DNA of 24,257 nt, taken from Negativicutes bacterium. GTDB lineage: Bacteria > Bacillota > Negativicutes > SKW292. Positions within the stretch are counted from its first letter, which is position 1. Every line of letters starts with the position of its first letter. Below the pieces are notes generated by a model. That model searched no databases. It was given only the letters and a program-made list of their open reading frames with translations, and was not told the origin of the DNA. Of the stretch, positions 1 to 7,942 are shown in pieces. The translations under genes and the position numbers were made by a program. The stretch spans positions 1-24,257 of the forward strand of contig JAOAFP010000009.1 of NCBI GenBank assembly GCA_026416215.1, read 5' to 3'.

Positions 1-716
1 CCGCCGGTAATGAGGAACGGCTGCCCGAACAGTTTGAAGGAGGCAATGACCTGCAGGGCCACCACCAGCATTAGCAGCCCCTTGAGCGACGGGAGCGTAA
101 CATCCCAGAACCTCCGCCAGCGGCCGGCCCCGTCGATCCTGGCCGCCTCGTACAAGTAGCCTGGGATCTCCTGCAGCCCAGCCAGAAACAGCACCATATT
201 GAACCCCACCGTCCACCAGACCGTCGCCACCACGATCACCAGCCACGCCCACACTGGAGTGTTGAGCCAGAGAATCTCCCCCTCCACCCCCAGCCGGTGG
301 CAGATAAAAGACGCCAGCCCGGTGTACGGCATGAAGATATAGGCCCAAATACTGCTTATTACCGAAATGGAGAGGACGAAGGGAGCAAACAGCACCGTCC
401 GCAGCACCGTGCTCCCCCGCAGCCGGCTGTCCACCAGCAGGGCCAGACCTAGGCCCACCCCCGTCATAACCGGGGTGGAGATCACCACAAACAACACGGT
501 GTTGCCCAGGGTCCGCCAGAAAATACCGTCGGCCAGCAACCGCAGGTAATTCTTCAGCCCGACGAACAACATTTCCCCACCGATTGAACCGTCGAAAAAG
601 CTCAGCGCCAGTCCGGCCGCCAGCGGGTAAACCGTAAACAGGAGGTAAAACACCATAAACGGGGCTATTAACAAAAGTACCGCCGCCACCGGGGCCCTGC
701 CAGTTTTTTCCGCCAC
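1..716 (-). CDS. Sugar ABC transporter permease, MalF/UgpA type (partial, C-terminus off the left edge)
   Basis: This is the first membrane subunit of a CUT1 carbohydrate importer; 238 residues are visible. Reading from a GTG at 716 gives a short cytoplasmic start (MAEKTGRAP), then a hydrophobic segment at about residues 10-33 and further hydrophobic spans. The EAA loop that contacts the ATPase is clear near the left edge (EAARIDGAGRWRRFWDVTLP). The GTG start is chosen because AGGAGG lies about 8 bases upstream and no ATG is better placed. The gene follows the solute-binding protein at 739-1998 by only 22 bases, so the two are cotranscribed. The partner MalG-type permease would be expected just beyond position 1. 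The substrate cannot be read from the sequence, but the GH38 enzyme upstream suggests an oligosaccharide. Confidence 0.9.
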   Translation of the reverse strand, partial: MAEKTGRAPVAAVLLLIAPFMVFYLLFTVYPLAAGLALSFFDGSIGGEMLFVGLKNYLRLLADGIFWRTLGNTVLFVVISTPVMTGVGLGLALLVDSRLRGSTVLRTVLFAPFVLSISVISSIWAYIFMPYTGLASFICHRLGVEGEILWLNTPVWAWLVIVVATVWWTVGFNMVLFLAGLQEIPGYLYEAARIDGAGRWRRFWDVTLPSLKGLLMLVVALQVIASFKLFGQPFLITG

Positions 717-738
717 AGTCCACCCTCCTGCCCCGTCG

Positions 739-1998
739 TTAAAATTGCAAAATTCTGTCAACGTCTTCGGCCATCTTGCTCAAAACCCCGGCCGGCGGCT
801 GTCCATGATTGAGCATTTCCCCGATATCACGGCTGATTTCGTCGTTGACCACCGTCAGGTCGGCACATTCCGGCATCGGCACCACGTAGTCGGCCGCCGC
901 AGCGTAACCGGCGCGGAAAGGCAGCCGGCGAAATTCCGGGCTGCCTACCACGCTCAGCCGGGCCGGGATGTGTCCAGCCCCGGCCCAGGCGGCTGAATGG
1001 GCGGTCAGCCAGTCGATGAACTTCATCGCCGCCATCTGCCGCCGCCTGTCCTTTTGCACGGGCACGATGAGGGTGTGCGAGTCCCCCCAGGAGGCCTGCC
1101 GCTCAAACAGCCTGGGGAACGGGACAACCCGGAAATCGAAGCTGGTCTGCCCGTCCAGCTGGGCCAGCGCCCACACCCCCTCGACCATGATTGCTGTCTT
1201 GCCGTTCCGGAACAGGTCGATACTGTTGGAAATGCCGTACGGCCACAGATTTTCCCTGTTTAGCTGGCTCATCAGCTCCAGGGCGGCCAGCCCGTACTGG
1301 TTATCGAACAGCGCCCGTTCTTCGCCAAGGTAAGGCGGGGCCTGCTCAAACTGGTTGTACAGGCTGTACCAAATCCAGAACTGGGGAATGGCGCCTTTCG
1401 ATTCCGCCCCGAACGGAAAGATCTCCGGACATTGTTCCTTAATCTTCCGCAGGTATTCAAGCAGGCTGTCTTTTCCCCGGGGGAAAGACAGCCGGTCGCT
1501 GTCCCGGGGCAAGACCCCGGCCCGGCGTAAAATGTCGAGGTTGTAGTACATAACGTAGGCGTGGGTATCCAGCGGCACAGCGTACTGCCGGCCGCGGTAC
1601 TGTCCCGCCCGCAGCGGCACCGGCGAGAAATCCCGCCAGTCCAGTCCCTCCTCCGCTCCCAGCGTTGCCAGGTCCTCCAGGTTGCCCGTCTCGGCCAGCT
1701 GGGCCAGCTTGCTGGCGTGGCAAATGGCCACGTCGGGGGCCGAAGCCGCCACAATCGAAATCCTCAGCTTGGTGTAATAGTCCCCCCAGGGGATGACCAA
1801 AAACCGCACTTTTACCTCGGACTGACTGCGGTTGAACTGATCCACCAGCCGCTGCATGGCCTCGCCGTCGCCGCCGCCAAACGGCCCCCAGAAGTCGATG
1901 CTGGTCGCTTCCCGTCCGGCCCCTCCGCACCCGACCAGCAAAACCGGCACCACAATCAGCAAAGCCGCCAACGCCGCTAATTTCAACCTGCCCATCAT
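739..1998 (-). CDS. Extracellular solute-binding lipoprotein of a CUT1 sugar ABC transporter
   Basis: A 419-residue lipoprotein that would capture a sugar outside the inner membrane and deliver it to the permease encoded immediately downstream. A signal peptide ends in the lipobox L-V-G-C, with Cys24 as the lipidated residue. The mature start resembles family-1 solute-binding proteins (IDFWGPFGGGDGEAMQRLVDQFN), and the length is usual for the family. It starts with two consecutive ATG codons; a GAGGTGG sequence lies 8-9 bases upstream of 1998. The 112-base gap to the upstream mannosidase gene is the longest inside the sugar cluster and contains a TATACT box on the minus strand (2032-2037) without a convincing -35, so an internal promoter is possible but unproven. 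It is unrelated in detail to the DUF3502-type binding protein at 4573-6063, so the cluster has two different receptors. Confidence 0.92.
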   Translation of the reverse strand: MMGRLKLAALAALLIVVPVLLVGCGGAGREATSIDFWGPFGGGDGEAMQRLVDQFNRSQSEVKVRFLVIPWGDYYTKLRISIVAASAPDVAICHASKLAQLAETGNLEDLATLGAEEGLDWRDFSPVPLRAGQYRGRQYAVPLDTHAYVMYYNLDILRRAGVLPRDSDRLSFPRGKDSLLEYLRKIKEQCPEIFPFGAESKGAIPQFWIWYSLYNQFEQAPPYLGEERALFDNQYGLAALELMSQLNRENLWPYGISNSIDLFRNGKTAIMVEGVWALAQLDGQTSFDFRVVPFPRLFERQASWGDSHTLIVPVQKDRRRQMAAMKFIDWLTAHSAAWAGAGHIPARLSVVGSPEFRRLPFRAGYAAAADYVVPMPECADLTVVNDEISRDIGEMLNHGQPPAGVLSKMAEDVDRILQF

Positions 1999-2110
1999 GC
2001 ACCCGCCACCTCACTCCCGGCACCCGCCGGCAGTATACCGCCGCGCCCGCAAAATGGTTTGTCGCCTCCCGCCTGCAGCCACCCTGCCAGCTTTCCCACC
2101 GGCGCTGCCT

Positions 2111-4513
2111 TTACCGGGCAAACCGGGGAAAAGCCAGGAAACCGCAGTTTACCGCCCTGGCCATGGCCAGCCCATCGGCCGGAGTCAGTCTGTCGGCCAG
2201 CAGCAGGCTGTAGCGGTACTCATGAAATCCACCCAGTGTCGCCTTGAAGTTTGTCTCCCAGAAGTTATTCATCACCCAGCTGTACAGGTGATCGATATTG
2301 TTGCAGCCCGGTTCGCCGGCCAGCCTGATCGGATGGGCGGCCAGGGTGCCCAGGCTGATCAGCGGGGCGTCGGTCGTGGCAATGACCAGCGACCGCTGGC
2401 CGCCGACAAACGCCATCCCGTTTTCCACGGCGTAGAAATCGGTGCAGCTGCCCGGCAGCTGGTCAATCCGCGGCCGGACAACCGCCGCCATCTTGTCGAT
2501 GTAGAAGACCTCATCCCGGCAGCCGGTGGTTAGAGGCAGGGCCAGGTACAGGTTTTCCGGCTGCCAGACGCTGTGCTTGTGCAGCTGCAGGACAAAGTCG
2601 ATCCGCGGCAACTCCCGGTAAACGGTCAATACCACCCGGCACAGCGACGTCCCCGGCAGGCGGTAGTGCAACGTCACCCGCGAATATATCCTGCCCTGTT
2701 CGTCGGTGGTGACATTGATCAGCTGGCCGGCCGTCCGGCAGGTGGCGAAAGTTTTGCGGTTCCTGCCCATCGACCGCCTGAGACTGTCCATCTCCTGCCC
2801 GTCGGTCACTTCGTACACCGGGGTGAACAGGTTGTATTCCCGTTCAGCCCGCAGCAGGCTGATCCCACTCGGCCGGTGGTACAGCCCAGTTACCCCCTGC
2901 CCCGGTGTAAATGCCACTTCCCACTGATCAGTGGACAGTCCGTCAGGCGACAGCCGATCGTCAGCCGGCCAGTAGGCCGCCAGATCATTCACTCCATCCA
3001 CCCCACCGGGCGGACGCATTGTGTGGCGCACCAGCGGCGGCTGATCCAGTTCGCGCAGGGAAAAGGTCTTTTCCTGCTTCGGGGCTAGCCGGACCGGCCA
3101 ACACACTTCCCATCCCCGCGGCACCGTCGACAGCTGATACCGAACTGCCTGACCGCTGTCGTCATCGACAAGCTGAAAATGCTCATGGCCAAACAGTGTC
3201 TCGAGCTGAACCCTGGCAACCTCGGTCACCGCCCGGTCATGCGGATTGATCACCTTGAAGGACAGCGGACGATCAACGGCAATTCCCGTTTCCCCGCAGG
3301 CAAAGGTCAGGCAGTCGAGATCGCGCGACGCCGCCTCGTGGGCCCGGACGGCGTAACCAGTTTTCCTCAGGTCGGTATCGTTGGCAATCGTCCCCCACGG
3401 CTGGTTGACCGAAGCTGAATGCCCCCAGGTGTGTTCGGCGTAAAGCATCAGGTAATCAAGAGCTTCTTGCCGGTGGGCAGGGCTGCCCAGCCTGCCGTCC
3501 CGATCGAGCTGGCTGCAGATGTAATACTTGCGCTGGGCATCGCGGTAGTGCTTGAGCACCAACGGGGTCGACCCCACCCCGTCCGACCACCAGTCCGGCC
3601 AGTCGCCGCTGAAGGTTTCGATTTGATTGGCGTGCTCGCGTACCTTGGCGAACAGCTCCTCCAGGGTCGCCATTTGGAAGCTAACCCTGTCCCCGTAGTC
3701 CCGGTTCCAGCGATGGACAAACTCGATTATCCGCACGCTGGGGGGAGAGTTGTCGGTCATCAGCCCGGAAACCGTTATCGGCACAAAATCAAACGGATAG
3801 TCTTCTTCCTCCAGACAGCGCAGGTAGTCGAAAAGCCGCCGCCGGCCGATCTCCTCCGCCGGCAGCTGCTGCCGGTCAAGATTGTCGGCCTTCAGGGTAT
3901 ACCCCCAGCCCCCCAGGCCGTGAATGGCCATCTCGTTGCCGAGATGATAATGGTCGCCGAGCCAGACCAGCAGTTTGCGCTGCCGCGGGGTTTGCCAGAA
4001 GAACGGCCGCTGCTTTCTGCCGGTCGGATGGTAGCCGTGGTGGGTGTGAAGACAGGTGAGGAGGTTCTCCATTCCGTTGTCAAGCAAAACGTCGGCATAC
4101 CCCCAGCCGTAGCCATTGATATCGGCGGTCATCGCGCAGCTGAACCTAATGCCGTGCCGGCTGGCCATCGCCGTGCACCGCTTCAGCGTCCGGTCAAACA
4201 CATCGGCATCGAGGATCTCAGCGCAGTTCAGATAGTTCCCGGAAACCGATATCTGCCCCCGGCGGACGTAGTCGGCGAAATCGTCGACATAGCGCGCCGG
4301 GGCCGTTGTCAGAAACTTCTCCACACACCAGAAGCTCTCGCACGTCCACTTAAACCCCTGCCATTCCTGCCGCCCGCCCCGGTGGGCCTCGTTGAGGATA
4401 TCAACTACCAGCTCGAGGTTGGCCACGTGGTGCCGTTCGATTTTCTCCTGGCGGTCAGTGTACCCCACATCGGTGTGGGAGTGATGGATAAGCAGAACAT
4501 CCCATTTTTTCAT
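2111..4513 (-). CDS. Glycoside hydrolase family 38 (alpha-mannosidase-like) protein
   Basis: An 800-residue protein without signal peptide, hence probably cytoplasmic, cleaving imported alpha-mannosides or related glycosides. The N-terminal HSHTDVGYT block matches the GH38 zinc motif, with His13 and Asp15 as likely metal ligands. Asp131 in the segment MTADINGYGW sits where the GH38 nucleophile is expected. A conserved-looking DWPDWWSDG block is at about 304-312, and EHTWG at 360-364 could supply another metal ligand. The remainder (about 400-800) fits the beta-sandwich C-terminal region of GH38. The start at 4513 (MKKWDVLL) is preferred over an ATG at 4597 because it places the zinc motif near the N-terminus and has AGGGAAGGG upstream; the longer form would overlap the preceding gene. 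It is flanked on both sides by sugar-binding lipoprotein genes. The exact substrate is unknown, since divergent GH38 members are often misnamed as mannosidases. Confidence 0.85.
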   Translation of the reverse strand: MKKWDVLLIHHSHTDVGYTDRQEKIERHHVANLELVVDILNEAHRGGRQEWQGFKWTCESFWCVEKFLTTAPARYVDDFADYVRRGQISVSGNYLNCAEILDADVFDRTLKRCTAMASRHGIRFSCAMTADINGYGWGYADVLLDNGMENLLTCLHTHHGYHPTGRKQRPFFWQTPRQRKLLVWLGDHYHLGNEMAIHGLGGWGYTLKADNLDRQQLPAEEIGRRRLFDYLRCLEEEDYPFDFVPITVSGLMTDNSPPSVRIIEFVHRWNRDYGDRVSFQMATLEELFAKVREHANQIETFSGDWPDWWSDGVGSTPLVLKHYRDAQRKYYICSQLDRDGRLGSPAHRQEALDYLMLYAEHTWGHSASVNQPWGTIANDTDLRKTGYAVRAHEAASRDLDCLTFACGETGIAVDRPLSFKVINPHDRAVTEVARVQLETLFGHEHFQLVDDDSGQAVRYQLSTVPRGWEVCWPVRLAPKQEKTFSLRELDQPPLVRHTMRPPGGVDGVNDLAAYWPADDRLSPDGLSTDQWEVAFTPGQGVTGLYHRPSGISLLRAEREYNLFTPVYEVTDGQEMDSLRRSMGRNRKTFATCRTAGQLINVTTDEQGRIYSRVTLHYRLPGTSLCRVVLTVYRELPRIDFVLQLHKHSVWQPENLYLALPLTTGCRDEVFYIDKMAAVVRPRIDQLPGSCTDFYAVENGMAFVGGQRSLVIATTDAPLISLGTLAAHPIRLAGEPGCNNIDHLYSWVMNNFWETNFKATLGGFHEYRYSLLLADRLTPADGLAMARAVNCGFLAFPRFAR

Positions 4514-4572
4514 CTTAACACCCTTCCCTACAGTTTTTGCCGGTTCTCTTCCGGAAAATCCATTCAAGCCAG

Positions 4573-6063
4573 CTACTGCCGGCGGTTTTTCACCCACTCG
4601 TCCAGCTGGCGCTGCTGCTCGGCCAGCAGCCTGTCCAGGCCAGCTTTTTTCAGTTCCTGGTTCAATTTGGGCAATGCCACGCCGGGGTCGCTCTGGCCGG
4701 TAAACAGCCCAGGACCGTACTGGTTCATCACACTGGTCACCGCTGCCAGTTCGGCGGTTACCGGGGTGTGGTCAAAGTGAAAGCCGAGGATTTGCGAAGA
4801 CACCGCACTGTCATTCCACTCCCTAAATCTCTCCCATTTGTCGTCCGGGTCACCGGGCACCAGGTAGGTTATAAACAGGTTGCCCAGGGAAAATCCCGGC
4901 ATTTCGTAGTTGGCGTGCCCCGGCAGAAATTCGATGCGGTTGGCGGCGATCTTTTGGTAGTGGATTCCTTCAATTCCGTACTGAATGGTATTGCGCACAT
5001 ACGGATCGGTATTCAGCAGATTGAGAAACTTCATCACTATGTCCGGCCGCCGGCTGTTGATCGATATGGCCATCATCGATCCCATAACCGAGTTCTTGGT
5101 GACAATCGGCCTGAACTCGGGAAAGGAAACGATCTTCATGTTCATCGCCGCGCTCCAGATGTTGTCGGCGTAAGGCTGGTAGCCGGCATAATCCGCCCCC
5201 CAGCGCCCGGAGACAATTATGCTCTGGTCATCGCGGATCTGTGCGGCATCCGGCGCAATATACCCTTTTTCGTAAAATTCCCGGTAGAGCCGGAAATATT
5301 CCTGAAACTCCCGGTCCTCGTACTGGTTGAATACTTTGTAGTTTCCCTGTTCGATCCGCACCGCCCCCGGCAGGCCGGAGTTGGCCAGAATGAAGTCCAT
5401 ATCCCCCATCAGGTAGTTCATGTTGCCGAAAATGGCGTATGGGGTGTATCCGGGGTATTGCTCCCTGATTTTCTGGAAATACGGCGCCAGCGACCGCAGG
5501 CTGTCGGGACCGGCCAGCGGCCTGAAATCGGACAGGGAAAACCCCAGTTTGGTCATCAGGTCGTAATTGATCCGATAGACCACCTGCTGGCCTATTTCCT
5601 TGTTGGCCGGAATGGCGTAAAGCTGGCCGTTTATCTTCGCCCCCTCGATAAACCGGGGGTCGAGGGCCTCCTTTATCCCCTGTCCGTAGCGGTCGAGCAG
5701 GTCGTTCAGCGGATAGAACGCTCCCCGCATGGCGTTTTGCTCATACGGGTTGCTCCAGGAAGCGGTAAAGCACAAATCGTAGTTTTCCCCTGAAATAAGC
5801 ACCACGTTCATCTTTTCCCGGTAGTTGGCCCAGTCGATCATCCTGATGTCCAGCTCGGCGCCGATTTTTTCCCGTAAATATTCGTTGAGCCTGGCCTCAA
5901 CCAGTTTCAGATCCTTCTGCGGCGTGCCAATGGTGTACCAGACAATGCGGTAGGGATTATCGGGCGTACCTTCCTCAACTGCCGGCTGACAACCGCCGGC
6001 CAGCAGCAGTCCTGCCCCGACCAACAGAACCGCCAGCATCCGTGCCAGCCCGGCCGCCCGCAT
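4573..6063 (-). CDS. Extracellular solute-binding lipoprotein with DUF3502-type C-terminus (LplA/LipO-like)
   Basis: A 496-residue sugar-binding lipoprotein for the LplB/LplC permease pair encoded just upstream. A hydrophobic signal sequence ends in L-A-G-G-C with Cys25 as the probable lipidation site; the lipobox is slightly degenerate because Ala rather than Leu is at -3. The mature protein begins with VWYTIGTPQKDLKLVEARLNE, typical of this branch. The C-terminal roughly 130 residues (FDHTPVTAELAAV ... LNQELKKAGLDRLLAEQQRQLDEW) match the DUF3502 domain. The ATG at 6063 overlaps the permease stop codon by one base (TGATG), showing translational coupling, and AAGGA lies about 5 bases upstream. 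Family members serve complex oligosaccharide uptake in Gram-positive relatives; the ligand here is inferred only from the adjacent GH38 gene. Confidence 0.92.
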   Translation of the reverse strand: MRAAGLARMLAVLLVGAGLLLAGGCQPAVEEGTPDNPYRIVWYTIGTPQKDLKLVEARLNEYLREKIGAELDIRMIDWANYREKMNVVLISGENYDLCFTASWSNPYEQNAMRGAFYPLNDLLDRYGQGIKEALDPRFIEGAKINGQLYAIPANKEIGQQVVYRINYDLMTKLGFSLSDFRPLAGPDSLRSLAPYFQKIREQYPGYTPYAIFGNMNYLMGDMDFILANSGLPGAVRIEQGNYKVFNQYEDREFQEYFRLYREFYEKGYIAPDAAQIRDDQSIIVSGRWGADYAGYQPYADNIWSAAMNMKIVSFPEFRPIVTKNSVMGSMMAISINSRRPDIVMKFLNLLNTDPYVRNTIQYGIEGIHYQKIAANRIEFLPGHANYEMPGFSLGNLFITYLVPGDPDDKWERFREWNDSAVSSQILGFHFDHTPVTAELAAVTSVMNQYGPGLFTGQSDPGVALPKLNQELKKAGLDRLLAEQQRQLDEWVKNRRQ

Positions 6064-6977
6064 CAGTCCTTCACCCCGCCCACGGTCAGCCCGCGGATAA
6101 AGTAGCGCTGGAAGAACGGATAGGCGAGGATAATCGGCACGGTGGCCAGAATTACCACCGCCATCCGGGCGGCGTCGGTCGGCATATTGCGCAGCAGGTC
6201 GAAGGCCTGGGCCGACAAATTGGTGGAGTTCTGAATGATAAACTGGAGGTTGGACTGGATGTTCATCAGCATGGCCTGGACCGGGGTGAGCGACGGCTGG
6301 TCGATGAATAGCAGGGCGTTATACCAGTCCCCCCAGTAGGCAAAAGCCGAAAACAGGGCGATGGTGGCCACTCCCGGCAGCGACAGCGGCAGAACGATCC
6401 GGAAAAAGATCCTGAACTCGCCGGCCCCGTCGATCTTGGCCGCCTCGATCAGCGGCTTAATATTGCCAGCCCGGAAATAGGTGCGCAGGATCATAATGAA
6501 AAACGAGTTGAAGGCCAGCGGCATAATCAGTCCCAGCAGCGAATTGCGGAAGTGCAGTAACTGGGTGGATACCATGTAAAACGGAACCAGCCCGCCGGAA
6601 AACAACAGGGGAATGATCGCCAGGTAGGTGAAAAACTTCCGGTAACGGAAGTCGTCGCGGGCAATGGCGTAGGCGTACAGCGACGTTATCAGCACCGACA
6701 GCACCGTGCCCGCCACTGTAACCACTATTGTCACCCCGTAGGAAGTGATGATCTGCTGACCGATGGTGAACATGTACTGATAAGCCCCGAAGCTGAACTG
6801 CCCGGGCCACAGCCGGTAGCCGTTAGCGGCAATCGATTCGTTGGACGACAACGAGATCATCAGCACAAACAGCAGCGGATACACGCAGGCGGCCGACAGC
6901 AGAAACAAAAACAGGTTGAGGAGCAAATTACCGCGGGCAGATACCTGGCCAACCCCCCGGCGCCCGGTTTTAAACAT
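6063..6977 (-). CDS. Carbohydrate ABC transporter permease, LplC/MalG type
   Basis: A 304-residue inner-membrane subunit that pairs with the LplB-type permease encoded upstream. Hydrophobic spans occur at about residues 18-40, 78-105, 112-135, 145-168 and 265-290. The EAA loop for docking to the ATPase reads EAAKIDGAGEFRIFFRIVLP at about 184-203. The C-terminus (FFQRYFIRGLTVGGVKD) is the characteristic LplC/YtcP ending. A GGAGGG sequence lies shortly upstream of the ATG at 6977. The gap to the preceding permease is 16 bases, and the stop overlaps the next start, so this is plainly an operon gene. Confidence 0.93.
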   Translation of the reverse strand: MFKTGRRGVGQVSARGNLLLNLFLFLLSAACVYPLLFVLMISLSSNESIAANGYRLWPGQFSFGAYQYMFTIGQQIITSYGVTIVVTVAGTVLSVLITSLYAYAIARDDFRYRKFFTYLAIIPLLFSGGLVPFYMVSTQLLHFRNSLLGLIMPLAFNSFFIMILRTYFRAGNIKPLIEAAKIDGAGEFRIFFRIVLPLSLPGVATIALFSAFAYWGDWYNALLFIDQPSLTPVQAMLMNIQSNLQFIIQNSTNLSAQAFDLLRNMPTDAARMAVVILATVPIILAYPFFQRYFIRGLTVGGVKD

Positions 6978-6993
6978 TGTCAGCCCTCCTTCC

Positions 6994-7932
6994 CTAAAAC
7001 ATCGCGCTCTCGCGATCGTATTTCTTTATCACCTTGTTGACCAGCATGATCAGGATAAACCCGACCACTGACTGGTACAGCCCGGCTGCCGTGGTCATAC
7101 CGATATCGCCGGTGTACATCAGACTGCGGAACACGTAGGTGTCGATCACGTCGGTGGTGGGGTAAAGCGCCCCAGAATTGAGCGGCACCTGGTAGAACAG
7201 GCCGAAATCGGCCGAAAAAATCCGTCCCACCGCCAGCAGCACCATAACGATTATCAGCTTGTACAGATGGGGCAGCGTGACGTAAATGGTCTGCTGCCAC
7301 TTGCCGGCTCCGTCAATCTCGGCCGCCTCATAGTACTGGCGGTCGATGCCCATAATCGCCGCCAGGTAGATCACCGCATTGTAGCCGGCATTTTTCCACA
7401 GGTTGATGAACGACAGAATGTACGGCCAGACCCCCGGCTGGTCGTACCACTGCACCGGCTGCCAGCCGAACTGGCCGAGCATGCCGTTGACCGCCCCCTT
7501 GTCAAAACTGAGGAAGCCAAGCAACAGGTATCCCACCACCACCCAGGAGAGAAAATAGGGAAAAAACAGGCAGGTCTGGTAAAGCTTGGCCAGCCGCCGG
7601 TTGAGCAGCTCGCTGAGGGCCACGGCGATGGCCAGGGCCAGTATTGTTCCGGTAACGATGAACACCAGATTGTACAGTATGGTGTTGCGGGTTATTATCC
7701 AGGCATTTTGCGAGGCAAACAGAAACTCAAAGTTCTGCAGGCCGCACCAGCTGCTCTCCCACAGGCTCTGCCAGAAGCCGCCCCGGGCAAAGTGAAAGTT
7801 TTTGAACGCCAGCACAATCCCGCCCATCGGCAGATACTTCAGAAGTACCAGCCAGATAAAGCCCGGCAGCACCATCAGCAAAAAGGCGGTGTTTTTACGC
7901 AGCCGCCAGCCGCCCGTCGCCCTGACCGACAT
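6994..7932 (-). CDS. Carbohydrate ABC transporter permease, LplB type
   Basis: A 312-residue inner-membrane subunit of the CUT1 importer, partner of the LplC-type subunit. The N-terminal part (LPGFIWLVLLKYLPMGGIVLA) and the ending KKYDRESAMF are typical of LplB/YteP proteins. The EAA loop is YEAAEIDGAGKWQQTIYVTLP. The reading frame is open upstream as far as 8148, but that extension lies antisense-like over the coding frame of the ATPase gene and has no hydrophobic or family-like content. The start at 7932 (MSVRATGGW) has AAGGGGGG just upstream, right after the ATPase stop codon, and gives the usual family length. Confidence 0.92.
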   Translation of the reverse strand: MSVRATGGWRLRKNTAFLLMVLPGFIWLVLLKYLPMGGIVLAFKNFHFARGGFWQSLWESSWCGLQNFEFLFASQNAWIITRNTILYNLVFIVTGTILALAIAVALSELLNRRLAKLYQTCLFFPYFLSWVVVGYLLLGFLSFDKGAVNGMLGQFGWQPVQWYDQPGVWPYILSFINLWKNAGYNAVIYLAAIMGIDRQYYEAAEIDGAGKWQQTIYVTLPHLYKLIIVMVLLAVGRIFSADFGLFYQVPLNSGALYPTTDVIDTYVFRSLMYTGDIGMTTAAGLYQSVVGFILIMLVNKVIKKYDRESAMF

Positions 7933-7942
7933 AAAGCCCCCC

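Noticed and set aside
3419..4780. A long plus-strand open frame (453 codons) opposite the GH38 gene, and similar long plus-strand frames at 4537-5793, 7802-8779 and 11372-12268
   Set aside because: They are antisense to genes with clear family motifs, have Pro/Arg/His-rich, low-structure translations and no ribosome sites. Long antisense frames are expected in GC-rich DNA.
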